The position numbers and the translations under genes were made by a program. From positions 2,914,001 through 2,978,000 of the forward strand of contig NZ_CP125370.1 in NCBI RefSeq assembly GCF_030034735.1: DNA of 64,000 nucleotides, written 5' to 3'. The notes under the pieces are model-generated. The model did not search any database, had not been told where the DNA came from, and was given only the letters and a program-made list of their open reading frames with translations. Below, in pieces: positions 26,686 to 34,363 of the stretch (the stretch's first letter is position 1; the number at the start of each line of letters is the position of its first letter). The DNA comes from Paenibacillus sp. RC334 (GTDB taxonomy: Bacteria; Bacillota; Bacilli; Paenibacillales; Paenibacillaceae).

Positions 26686-27492
26686 TTATTGGTTTTGTAA
26701 ATCCATCATTTTCTTTATCGTTAGTAAGACACCGTTCTCTTCGTTGGATTTGGTGATAAAGCTAGCTGCATTTTTAGTGTTCTCACAAGCATTTTTTACA
26801 GCAAAACTGTATTTTGCTATACTCATAAGTTCCACGTCATTTTCTCCATCTCCAAAAGACATGGTTTCATCCTCAGTAACACCCAATATCTCCTGGAGTT
26901 TTCTTACCGTCTCCCCTTTATGGGTATGAAGTGCTGTAATATCCAGCCAATTCGCTTCAGAATCAACAATATAAATTTGATCCAGCAGAGTCTTTTCAAC
27001 ATGCTTTCTTAATAAGGAACTTCTTCCAGATGGATCATAAACGGTTATTTTAAGAAAGCTGCTGTTTATTTGATCAAATGAGTCAATTTTAATAACTTCC
27101 TTATAGGATCCTTTTACAATTTTATAATATTCCTCTTGAATATGAGAATGGACAAATGCTGCTTCCGTTGTACATGCTATGATAATGAAATCATTGGAAA
27201 AACCTTCAATTTCTCTTATCGCTTGTAATGCTAAATTGTGTTCAAACGTAAACTCTTTGACGACGACTCCATCCTTTTTAATACGAGTAGCACTGTCCCC
27301 TAAGATCCAGATCCCTTTTCCATGCTCACCAAATAATTCTTCTACTCTTTCACACTGTTTACCTGTACAAGCAACAAAGGAAATATTATTTTTTTGCATT
27401 TCTCCATAAACCTGATTAAATAATTCGACATCGAAAGTGCTACTATTATTCAGAAAAGTACCATCTAGATCACTTACCACCAGTTTAAACAT
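26686..27492 (-). CDS. HAD-superfamily (Cof-type) phosphatase
   Basis: A 268-residue Cof/YidA-type HAD hydrolase acting on small phosphorylated metabolites such as sugar phosphates. Motif I is VVSDLDGTFLN, with Asp nucleophile and acid. Motif II is in VACTGK. Motif IV is MSFGDGENDVELMSIA, which binds magnesium. The C2 cap lies between motifs II and III. Start ATG follows GGGAGG. It is probably co-transcribed with the ROK kinase, both under the palindromic operator at 27838. Low GC matches its neighbours. Confidence 0.85.
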   Translation of the reverse strand: MFKLVVSDLDGTFLNNSSTFDVELFNQVYGEMQKNNISFVACTGKQCERVEELFGEHGKGIWILGDSATRIKKDGVVVKEFTFEHNLALQAIREIEGFSNDFIIIACTTEAAFVHSHIQEEYYKIVKGSYKEVIKIDSFDQINSSFLKITVYDPSGRSSLLRKHVEKTLLDQIYIVDSEANWLDITALHTHKGETVRKLQEILGVTEDETMSFGDGENDVELMSIAKYSFAVKNACENTKNAASFITKSNEENGVLLTIKKMMDLQNQ

Positions 27493-27670
27493 AAATAAAT
27501 CCTCCCTTTATATATAAAAATCTTTAGCTGTCAAGTTTAATTTATGTCTTTTTATTTTCTTTCCATGGATCAACATCAAAGTCTCTATTAAAATCTTCTA
27601 TTAAATCATTTAATTAAACATATTAATAAAGCGAGTAAAAAAAGTTCCTTTATTAAGTGGATATACAAAG

Positions 27671-27790
27671 TCATTCAAAAAAATCATCAAAGGAGCGGTA
27701 AGGTTTTACTTCCATAGGCTGCCCGGATAATACTAAGCACGAATAAGTACCACCCCATATAACTGAGCAAAGTATAATCAGTGAGATCAT
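27671..27790 (-). CDS. Possible 39-residue hydrophobic small protein
   Basis: A short frame starting MISLIILCSVIWGGTYSCLV and ending in a charged tail (PYRSFDDFFE). It has one hydrophobic segment and a weak GAGGG site before the ATG. Its stop overlaps (ATGA) a second short hydrophobic frame (MTLYIHLIKELFLLALLICL). A charged piece (FNRDFDVDPWKENKKT) follows in another frame. This could be a genuine tiny membrane protein or the remains of a decayed membrane protein gene. Confidence 0.25.
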   Translation of the reverse strand: MISLIILCSVIWGGTYSCLVLSGQPMEVKPYRSFDDFFE

Positions 27791-27837
27791 AGAGTGCCCT
27801 CGCTTTCTCTTTTAGGTTATACATGTACTTTAGCTGA

Positions 27838-27851
27838 TGAAACGCGTTTCA
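27838..27851. promoter_or_regulatory. Palindromic operator before the HAD/ROK operon
   Basis: TGAAACGCGTTTCA is a perfect 14-base palindrome lying directly after a minus-strand TTGACC -35-like box. It resembles a cre but has GC instead of CG at the centre. Its outer TGAAAC/GTTTCA recur in the inverted repeat before the ROK repressor, so it may be that repressor's operator. Confidence 0.5.
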
Positions 27852-27895
27852 GGTCAAGTTATAATTTATAGAAAAGCAGGTTACACCTATATACA

Positions 27896-28906
27896 TTATT
27901 TAAAGACAATAATCGGGCGTTCTAATTCTTTTAGTGTTAACCCTCTCAACCCTGTTTTAAAATCTTCATAAAATAAATCCGAGAGAATAATTTCAGGATA
28001 CAAAGGCATCGTATGCTTAGATTTGTAGGATTCTAAAAAATGAAAGAAAGACTCTTCTTCTATGTTCTCTCTATAGACTACAATCTGATCAGGATCAAAT
28101 ACGGATTGTAATATTTGAATAATTTCACATATACTATTGAAAAAAACTTCTGTTCCTTTGCTTTCATCCCAAACTATAGACGGAAGGAATTTGATTTCAC
28201 CAGCCAATCCATGTTTGCCCTTTAAAACCCCATCCCGTAAATAAATCCCCATCCCTGGGGGGGAATTCTCAGGAAAATAAATAGCCAGCACACATTGATC
28301 TTCATCTATCTGTTCTCTATAGACGTATCCACATACTGCGGCATTTACGTCATTCTCCAGAATAACCGGCAAACCAAATTTGCTTTGCACATCCTCTGCC
28401 AATCGAATTCCATTTAACCTTTCATAGCTGCTAACTGTAATTTCTCCATCTACAGATTGTCCCGGGATTCCAATACCAATAACTTTAATGGAAGGATAGA
28501 GAGAAATGATGTCTTGAATCGTGGAATAAAATTGTGTAGCATTAAAAATTTGAAAGGGATGCTCTTCTTTCATCAGAACGTCCTCATTTAAATTAACTAC
28601 CGTGGTACACACTACATCCATCCCTTGTTTTTCATTAATATGTATAACCAGTGCCAGACTAAACTCATAATTAAAACGATAGGTTAACGCATGTCTGCCT
28701 CCGTTTGAAGGGACGATTTCATCTTCAAAAATCTCTCCATTATTAAGCAATTCCTGCATAAGAGTATTGATAGTTACCACACTTAAATCAGTCAATGCGG
28801 CTAGTTGGGGTTTTGTTGCCTTGCCGATCTGCTTCAATACTTTGCGAACCAGGTTCAGATTTATTTCTTTAATTAAATTTGTATTAGCTTTTTCCATACA
28901 TAGCAC
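27896..28906 (-). CDS. ROK-family transcriptional repressor
   Basis: A 336-residue protein with an N-terminal winged helix-turn-helix (about 12-60, KATKPQLAALTDLSVVTINT) fused to a ROK sugar-binding domain (VIGIGIPGQSVDGE, PVILENDVNAAVCGYV, GMGIYLRDGVLKGKHGLAGE). It is the NagC/XylR type that releases DNA on binding a sugar. It is the first gene of the AT-rich block, just upstream of the operon it probably controls. A 39-base inverted repeat lies 19 bases before its start, which suggests autoregulation. The ligand is unknown. Confidence 0.82.
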   Translation of the reverse strand: MLCMEKANTNLIKEINLNLVRKVLKQIGKATKPQLAALTDLSVVTINTLMQELLNNGEIFEDEIVPSNGGRHALTYRFNYEFSLALVIHINEKQGMDVVCTTVVNLNEDVLMKEEHPFQIFNATQFYSTIQDIISLYPSIKVIGIGIPGQSVDGEITVSSYERLNGIRLAEDVQSKFGLPVILENDVNAAVCGYVYREQIDEDQCVLAIYFPENSPPGMGIYLRDGVLKGKHGLAGEIKFLPSIVWDESKGTEVFFNSICEIIQILQSVFDPDQIVVYRENIEEESFFHFLESYKSKHTMPLYPEIILSDLFYEDFKTGLRGLTLKELERPIIVFK

Positions 28907-28924
28907 CTTCCTTTTATAAAATCA

Positions 28925-28963
28925 TGAAACCACTTCATAAACCATATTTATAAAGTGGTTTCA
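28925..28963. promoter_or_regulatory. Large inverted repeat before the ROK repressor gene
   Basis: TGAAACCACTTCATAAA and TTTATAAAGTGGTTTCA form inverted arms matching at 16 of 17 positions around a five-base spacer. This is a candidate autoregulatory operator or a 5' mRNA hairpin, just upstream of the gene. Confidence 0.5.
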
Positions 28964-29097
28964 CTAATTTTGCAGCAAAATATTACTTTTGTCAAGGCAA
29001 TACCTTACTGGCTTTTAATTCACCATTGCTTTCCAACTTATTCTGAATTATTCTAAGGTTTATCATATGACAATCGCTAAAATAAGGAGGCTCAACT

Positions 29098-29554
29098 ATT
29101 AAGAATGCTGTTGAAGAACTCGCCAGGCTCATCGAGGATCATGAAAAAGAATTCTTTTCGATCTCAGAACATGAATTTAATGCCAAACCTTTTCCAGAAA
29201 AATGGTCTAAAAAAGAAATACTAGGGCATCTGTGCGACTCTGCTTCTAATAATCATCGAAGATTTATAATGATTAAGCATTCAAGATCCCCAGTTAAAAT
29301 TGAAGCATATGCGCAAAATGATTGGGTTGCAGCTAATCAGTATCAGGAAGCGTTCTCCCAAGTGGATGTCATTCATCTATGGAAACTATTAAATAAGCAA
29401 ATCATAAATGTGTTAAACTCATGTACATCACTCGATTTTGAGAAAAAAATTTCAAAAAGATGACCAGTCTACCGAAACATTATAGTGGCTAGTTGACGAT
29501 TATACTCAGCATTTGCAACATCATTTGGAGCAAATCAATCAAAAACAAGACTAA
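29098..29554 (+). pseudogene. Decayed DinB-family protein gene
   Basis: The frame from 29098 reads KNAVEELARLIEDHEKEFF, then FPEKWSKKEILGHLCDSASN and NDWVAANQYQ, typical of the DinB/YfiT four-helix metal-binding family. The codon in start position, right after AAGGAGG, is ATT rather than ATG. The frame stops at 29461 after KKISKR. The normal C-terminus (DYTQHLQHHLEQINQK) continues in a different frame with an internal TAG. Start loss, a frameshift and a nonsense codon together indicate a dead gene. It lies at the end of the block bounded by site D. Confidence 0.75.
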
Positions 29555-29638
29555 GCACTATGATAAAGGATACAATGTTCACAATATTGATGATACAAAG
29601 TCGTTGATGCGATTTCCAAGTCAGGGTGCAATTCCTTT

Positions 29639-29672
29639 TTTAGTTTACATAATAATTATTATGTAAACTAAA
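29639..29672. repeat. dif-like perfect palindrome, site D
   Basis: AGTTTACATAA (29642-29652), centre TAATTA, TTATGTAAACT (29659-29669): a perfect 28-base palindrome extended by three more pairs on each side. The right arm equals the XerD half of Bacillus subtilis dif as I recall it, and the left arm is its exact complement. The site lies 36 bases after the recombinase stop, between convergent gene ends. Confidence 0.75.
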
Positions 29673-29707
29673 CGTATTTATTTTCAAAATGAACCCGTGA
29701 TATATAC

Positions 29708-30664
29708 TTACAATCCCGTTATTGGTATCTGAATATCCAGCTTATCCATCGCTTTTTCTTTTTCTCGATCGGTGACATGCGTATATACAGTGGTCGTCTG
29801 GATGGATGAGTGTCCTAGCAGTTCCTGCACAGTACGCAGATCAGCCCCCTTACGTAAAAGCATCGTTGCAAACGTATGCCGCAGCTTATGGCTGGAGTAA
29901 GATACCCGACGTTCCGCATTCTTATCCTGCTGGAATCGCTCGAATGTTTCCGTAGCAATCTGCTGAATAGAGCGCACCGCCAAACGGCGGCCTTTTTGCG
30001 ACACGAACATCGCGTCCTCCTTCCCCCTCCACGGGGTTAATCTTTCCTCCAACGCACGTTCCACAATATCACACACACCCTCCGGCACCGGAAGCGTACG
30101 CCACTTGCGTCCTTTACCGAACACATCTAAGGTGCGTCGCTCCCGGCTGTAATCCGAGACATTCAAAGAATGAACCTCTCCCACCCGCAATCCCATATAT
30201 ACCATGAGCAGAAAAATAGTCATGTTGCGATTGGCATATTTCCCCTCTATTGCGAGCAAAAACGGCTGAATTTCCTTTTCATCCAAATAGACGGGCATAC
30301 GATTCTTCTCGGTCTTTGCTTTTTTAATTCCAGATGCCGGATTTGTGCTGCACAATTCAAATTCCTGCAACGCTTTGTAAAAGCTACTTACCGCCGCATG
30401 CTTCCGGTTCCGCGTACTATCTCCGGCCCCACTTTCCCGCGCTTTAGACAGATACGACATCACATGAATTTTCTTCACCTGATCAAGTGGCTTTTCACGC
30501 AGCGTACGTAAGAACTGCTTCACATCCCCTGTATAGTTTTTTTGCGTATGTATCGTATAACCTGCATCTTTCATCCAGATCAAAAAAGCTTCCAGCTCCT
30601 CAGCATACACTTCATCAATATCATCTATCATATCCGGCTCCATTTGCCGTACCCCTTTTTTCAT
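29708..30664 (-). CDS. Xer-like tyrosine recombinase
   Basis: A 318-residue phage-integrase-family recombinase of XerC/XerD size. The N-terminal SAM-like core-binding domain spans about 20-115 ([20 protein letters not shown]). The catalytic domain has all expected residues: Arg in [13 protein letters not shown], Lys in [12 protein letters not shown], HxxR in [12 protein letters not shown], His in [10 protein letters not shown] and the Tyr nucleophile in TTVYTHV. Start ATG has GGAGGT seven bases upstream. It lies between a XerD-arm palindrome (site D) and a XerC-arm palindrome (site E). The normal housekeeping XerC/XerD pair would be elsewhere, so this is probably a dedicated recombinase for the nearby sites. 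Confidence 0.9.
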   Translation of the reverse strand: MKKGVRQMEPDMIDDIDEVYAEELEAFLIWMKDAGYTIHTQKNYTGDVKQFLRTLREKPLDQVKKIHVMSYLSKARESGAGDSTRNRKHAAVSSFYKALQEFELCSTNPASGIKKAKTEKNRMPVYLDEKEIQPFLLAIEGKYANRNMTIFLLMVYMGLRVGEVHSLNVSDYSRERRTLDVFGKGRKWRTLPVPEGVCDIVERALEERLTPWRGKEDAMFVSQKGRRLAVRSIQQIATETFERFQQDKNAERRVSYSSHKLRHTFATMLLRKGADLRTVQELLGHSSIQTTTVYTHVTDREKEKAMDKLDIQIPITGL

Positions 30665-30790
30665 CCCGCTTACCTCCGCTCCGATTCATCTTCCCAATAT
30701 ACTGTAAAACGTCCATTTTCGCCTACTTTTTATCGACAATTCGATCGACATCTTGTGCGTGAGGGCTAATGAAAGTCGATTTAAACCTAA

Positions 30791-30818
30791 ACTGCGTATA
30801 ATTTATATTATACGCAGT
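30791..30818. repeat. dif-like palindrome with XerC-type arms, site E
   Basis: ACTGCGTATAA (30791-30801), centre TTTATA, TTATACGCAGT (30808-30818). The arms are exact inverted copies and match the XerC half of Bacillus subtilis dif, as I recall it, at 8 of 11 positions. It lies 127 bases upstream of the recombinase start. Its arms are unlike those of sites A-D. Confidence 0.65.
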
Positions 30819-30882
30819 TATTTTAGGCACTTTTCAAGTATAAATAAAGCCCTTAGCCTTGTCTAGCGCGCAATTCAAAATT

Positions 30883-31386
30883 CTATATCTTCAAATAAAA
30901 GAACCGCATTTTTGCGGTTCTTTTTTGCGACATATCCTGTCCGCCAGCAACAGGAAGGACGCCACATGTAGAACTGCAAAATTTGGTAACCTGAGCACGC
31001 TGATATGGAATAAACCAATTATTGCATTGAATACACCTTTGTAAATCCAGTGGGCCTCTCTCCATAGCTTCAAGCAAACTTATGAGTGATTCCATTTACA
31101 TTCGCCTTAACTGGTGTGGTTCATGTATAAACTCTGTATGTAACAAAATGTGCTGGTCTTCTGAAACAAAACCAACTTTTAACCGCATGGATTGATATTC
31201 TTTGAATACACGATTGATTCTTTGTATTAACTTGGTGTTAAGAACTAGCTTGTTCTGAACAGCCTGAGCGGTATCCAATATAAGTTCTTGCAGTTGCTGC
31301 TCCAGACTTCCTATTTTAACTTGATGTTGATCCAATTGATTGATAACACTTAAGAAATAATTCTCCCGGGACAATAAGGGACTCAT
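30883..31386 (-). pseudogene. Zinc-finger protein gene interrupted by an in-frame stop
   Basis: The ATG at 31386 has AAGGAG nine bases upstream and opens 96 residues (SPLLSRENYFLSVINQLDQH ...), ending in TAA at 31096-31098. The same frame continues directly with 70 more residues containing CIQCNNWFIPYQRAQVTKFC SSTC, a CGNR-like zinc finger. The two parts look like one protein of CGNR-type length split by a nonsense codon. The C-terminal end also runs through a terminator hairpin, so the original 3' end seems lost. The alternative is two adjacent genes. Confidence 0.55.
30897..30926. terminator. Terminator hairpin next to the recombinase region
   Basis: AAAAGAACCGCA, a TTTT loop and TGCGGTTCTTTTTT form a perfect 12-base stem with A and T flanks. 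It can work in both directions. Confidence 0.8.
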
Positions 31387-31722
31387 GTATAGACGCTCCT
31401 TACGGATCAATATTTTAAATGGGTTAACGTATTTAATCCGTTCATATCAAAAAAATAATAGGCAGTCAAATTCTATTCGTTTAGCTAATTACGCCTAAGC
31501 ACCTGTTATCACCAGCATTAGGAAGCATATCTAAGAACCCATGGGGTGAGTAGCCGTCGGCGGGACATGGGTGATGTGAAAAAGAATTTTGCTGTCTCGC
31601 TCCATTTTCCCTTCATCTTTCAGCACGATATACTTAAAGAAGTCGAAAGGCAAACTTATTTTCAGCTTATGTTCATTTCAAAAATGTAAGTTATTCATGA
31701 CAAAGGGAGTGTTCATTTATTT
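31387..31722. other. Intergenic region with no recognised gene
   Basis: About 335 bases between the interrupted zinc-finger gene and the small plus-strand ORF. It holds one isolated dif-arm-like sequence, GGTTAACGTAT near 31414, without a matching second arm. Otherwise nothing was recognised. Confidence 0.4.
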
Positions 31723-31890
31723 ATGAGTACCGAAATGCTGGAACGTCGAAGTGAAATTCTAAAACGGAACATCCATCAGTTGCTGGTTCAGGAAAATCAA
31801 CACGGCGTGACGCGTCAAGAAAATTACACTTTGCACAAAATGATCAGAGAGCTTCATCAAACTTCTCACGCCTTGAATACTTCCCGTTGA
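31723..31890 (+). CDS. Small helical protein, 55 residues, unknown function
   Basis: An ATG at 31723 follows AAAGGGAG and opens 55 codons: MSTEMLERRSEILKRNIHQL continuing into QENQHGVTRQENYTLHKMIR and ending in SR. It is rich in Leu, Glu, Arg and His and is predicted to be two amphipathic helices. It has a size and layout like Spo0E-type regulators but lacks the SQxLD motif, so that assignment is not made. A strong terminator follows within 40 bases, which supports a real transcript. Confidence 0.55.
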   Translation: MSTEMLERRSEILKRNIHQLLVQENQHGVTRQENYTLHKMIRELHQTSHALNTSR

Positions 31891-31925
31891 TATGAAAAAA
31901 TACGAATGCTTAAATTTTTAAATGC

Positions 31926-31972
31926 AAAATAACCTTCAGCCCCACTTCCTTAGTGGTGTTGAAGGTTATTTT
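31926..31972. terminator. Bidirectional terminator between the small ORF and the FecCD genes
   Basis: AAAATAACCTTCA pairs perfectly with TGAAGGTTATTTT around an inner CCCAC/GTGG-type stem. The flanking genes are convergent. Confidence 0.88.
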
Positions 31973-32017
31973 GTCGTGTATAGCTTTTAATGAATAAGTT
32001 ATGTTTTCTTTGCGATG

Positions 32018-33064
32018 TTATCCCTTGGAGCGACTCAGCAGATACAGGAAGTATGGAGCACCAATGATCGCCACGATCAAACCTGTCGGGATTTCTTTCT
32101 GTAAAGGTAAGGATCGTGTAATTGTATCCGCCACAAGCACTAACAGTGCCCCAACCAATGCACAGGCCACTAACAGCATCTTATGCTTTGGCCCCACCAG
32201 TTTTCTTGCCAAATGCGGAGCAACTAAACCGACGAAGCCGATTCCACCGCTAACCGATACGCTGGAACTGGCCAATCCAACCGCAGCAGCGAGCAGAAGG
32301 ATGCGTTCCTTTTCAATAGATGTACCTAACCCGGATGCCGTCTGATCTCCCAAATTAAGCACATTCATCACATTGGCCTTGTAGTATGCGAAAGGCAGCA
32401 ACACCACAAGCCAAGGTAACAGTGCCATTACAAATTTCCAGTTGGACCCCCATATACTTCCTGCCAACCAACTGGCAACAAACGTATAACTTTCAGGCGT
32501 AAGCTTGAGAGTCAAGATGATCATCGCAGCACTGACCCCCGCCGCTACACCAATCCCGCTTAGCAGTAACCTTGTCGGAGAAATCCCTTCACCCTTTTTG
32601 TAAGAAAGCGCGTAGATCAGAATAGCAGCCGCTCCTGATCCAATCAGTGCAAGGCCAGGTAGTAAAAACAATGAATTCGTTGTTTGCATCGTTGGGAAAA
32701 GCAATACAAACAGCATAACCATCAGCCCGGCTCCGGCATTAATCCCCAAAATACCAGGGTCCGCCAAACCATTACGTGAAACTCCCTGCATGATACAGCC
32801 AGAAACCGCCAGACCTGCACCAATCAAAATGGAAATAACCATTCGTGGCAATCGGAATTCAAACAAGATTAATTCCTGCTGTGGAGTCCCTTGCCCAAAT
32901 AAGGTTCTAAAAAGCTCCATTGGCGAAAGTCGAATGGTTCCTGTATTCGCACTAATGGTGAATGCAACAATGAGCAGAATGAGCAGAACGATAACAACGA
33001 TCCAATCATGGATTTTTTTACGGTGACCTGCTTTGGCAATAGCTCCAGTCGTGATGTTATTCAT
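32018..33064 (-). CDS. FecCD-family ferric siderophore permease (FeuC/FhuG type)
   Basis: A permease of about 348 residues with nine to ten hydrophobic segments, one of the two membrane subunits of a ferric-siderophore importer. Family hallmarks are ELILFEFRLPRMVISILIGA near the N-terminus, QGVSRNGLADPGILGINAGA, and the ATPase-contact region GGIGFVGLVAPHLARKLVG. The ATG at 33064 lies one base after the stop of the partner permease with AAGGAG upstream, so the two are coupled. An in-frame upstream ATG at 33118 falls inside the partner gene. A terminator follows. Confidence 0.9.
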   Translation of the reverse strand: MNNITTGAIAKAGHRKKIHDWIVVIVLLILLIVAFTISANTGTIRLSPMELFRTLFGQGTPQQELILFEFRLPRMVISILIGAGLAVSGCIMQGVSRNGLADPGILGINAGAGLMVMLFVLLFPTMQTTNSLFLLPGLALIGSGAAAILIYALSYKKGEGISPTRLLLSGIGVAAGVSAAMIILTLKLTPESYTFVASWLAGSIWGSNWKFVMALLPWLVVLLPFAYYKANVMNVLNLGDQTASGLGTSIEKERILLLAAAVGLASSSVSVSGGIGFVGLVAPHLARKLVGPKHKMLLVACALVGALLVLVADTITRSLPLQKEIPTGLIVAIIGAPYFLYLLSRSKG

Positions 33065-33065
33065 C

Positions 33066-34130
33066 TTACAGTGCTCTCCTTTCTTTACGAGCCAGATAAA
33101 GGAAGAATGGCACCCCAATCAGGGCAATAAGCACGCCTACTGGTGTTTCCTCCGGTGCATTAATCATGCGAGCCGCCAGATCGGCAAACACGATGAGTAA
33201 AGCCCCCATAATGGCCGAGCAAGGAATGATCCAGCGATAATCGACACCTACCAGCTTGCGGGTCATATGAGGAATAATCAGCCCTACAAAGCCGATAGAT
33301 CCTACCAGCGACACTGCCGCCCCCGCCAGAATAAGTACCAGGATCATCCCAAGCACCTTTACAATGCCAGTGCGCTGACCGAGACTGAGCGCAATTTCAT
33401 CCCCGAGGCTGAGCAACGTAATAGACCGTGATAGCATAAGCGCGCCGATAAAGGCTGCCACAACCCAAGGCAAGACAATCCCCAGTTGCACCCACTTGGT
33501 TCCGCTAAGTCCCCCTGCATACCAGAAGGCCAGATCCTGTCCGACATTAAAATACAAGCTGATCGCGTCACCCAAGGCAGACAGCAATGCCGTTACAGCT
33601 GCACCCGCCAATACAAGGCGTACTGGCGTAAGTCCACCCTTGGATATGGAGCTTGTACCATATACCATCACAACAGCTAAGGCCGCGCCAACAAAGGAGT
33701 ACAGCATCAGTTGTAAAAAGGATGACCCGGGAAAAAGAGCAAAACAAATCGCCATCGCCAAACTGGCTCCCGAATTCAATCCAAGCAAACCCGAGTCAGC
33801 AAGCGGATTGCGGGTCATCCCCTGCATAATTGCCCCCGCCACAGCGAAGCAGACTCCGATCAACACACCACCCAAAATCCGTGGTAGTCTGATTTCCCAA
33901 ATAATTTGATGATTTTGTATTTCAGGATTAAAATGAAAGACTGCATTCCATACCTCAAACAGCCTAATAGGAGCTGCACCAAAAGATAGGGATAAAGCGA
34001 TACCGAACGCCAAAAGGGCTAGTCCGGCTGTTAAGATGAGTGAAGCCGCCCATGGCCGTGAGTGGAATGAAATCGGCGGCTGGCTATGGTTACTCTGGGC
34101 GGGACTCTCCGATGATTCTGATAATTTCAT
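33066..34130 (-). CDS. FecCD-family ferric siderophore permease (FeuB/FhuB type)
   Basis: A 354-residue partner permease with the same hallmarks: IWEIRLPRILGGVLIGVCFA, QGMTRNPLADSGLLGLNSGA and GSIGFVGLIIPHMTRKLVG. A hydrophilic N-terminal tail of about 30 residues precedes the first helix. The start ATG at 34130 follows a weak TAAGGGTG site. A Fur box lies 70 bases upstream. No ATPase gene is nearby, so it must share one encoded elsewhere, as FeuBC does with YusV in Bacillus subtilis. Confidence 0.9.
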   Translation of the reverse strand: MKLSESSESPAQSNHSQPPISFHSRPWAASLILTAGLALLAFGIALSLSFGAAPIRLFEVWNAVFHFNPEIQNHQIIWEIRLPRILGGVLIGVCFAVAGAIMQGMTRNPLADSGLLGLNSGASLAMAICFALFPGSSFLQLMLYSFVGAALAVVMVYGTSSISKGGLTPVRLVLAGAAVTALLSALGDAISLYFNVGQDLAFWYAGGLSGTKWVQLGIVLPWVVAAFIGALMLSRSITLLSLGDEIALSLGQRTGIVKVLGMILVLILAGAAVSLVGSIGFVGLIIPHMTRKLVGVDYRWIIPCSAIMGALLIVFADLAARMINAPEETPVGVLIALIGVPFFLYLARKERRAL

Positions 34131-34201
34131 GACTATTTTTCACCCTTACTTGTTGAATAGTATGTAGGCTATCACACAAACCTGTGCTCATGAAGGCATT
34201 T

Positions 34202-34220
34202 GATAATGAGAATTATTATC
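34202..34220. promoter_or_regulatory. Fur box upstream of the FecCD permease genes
   Basis: GATAATGAGAATTATTATC matches the Fur 19-mer at 16 positions and lies within a longer palindrome with TGATAAT/ATTATCA ends. It is 72 bases before the permease start. Confidence 0.85.
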
Positions 34221-34313
34221 ATGCAATCTTTACTATTGTAAATTAATGCGACAATGGCTTCAATAGTAAATTTCGACGAACCCGTGAAGCCCTGCAATTT
34301 TGTGAAAAAATAA

Positions 34314-34350
34314 AGCCCTTTGGCATAAAATATACCAAAGGGCTGCCAGC
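34314..34350 (-). terminator. Terminator after the FeuA-like binding protein
   Basis: AGCCCTTTGG pairs perfectly with CCAAAGGGCT. On the minus strand it is followed by TTATTTTTTC. It separates the binding protein/ABC operon from the permease operon. Confidence 0.85.
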
Positions 34351-34363
34351 AACACCGGAGTAA

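Noticed and set aside
27838..27851. Canonical CcpA cre site
   Set aside because: The palindrome has GC instead of CG at its centre, so it does not fit the cre consensus despite the similar outer bases.
17649..29672. Sites A-D as ordinary transcription factor operators
   Set aside because: Sites C and D lie between convergent gene ends, and all have the exact dif geometry. The operator reading is not excluded for A and B alone.
31408..31436. GGTTAACGTAT as a sixth dif-like site
   Set aside because: Only one arm matches; the sequence at the expected position of the second arm does not fit.
31723..31890. Spo0E-like phosphatase
   Set aside because: Size and helical layout fit, but the SQxLD motif is missing.
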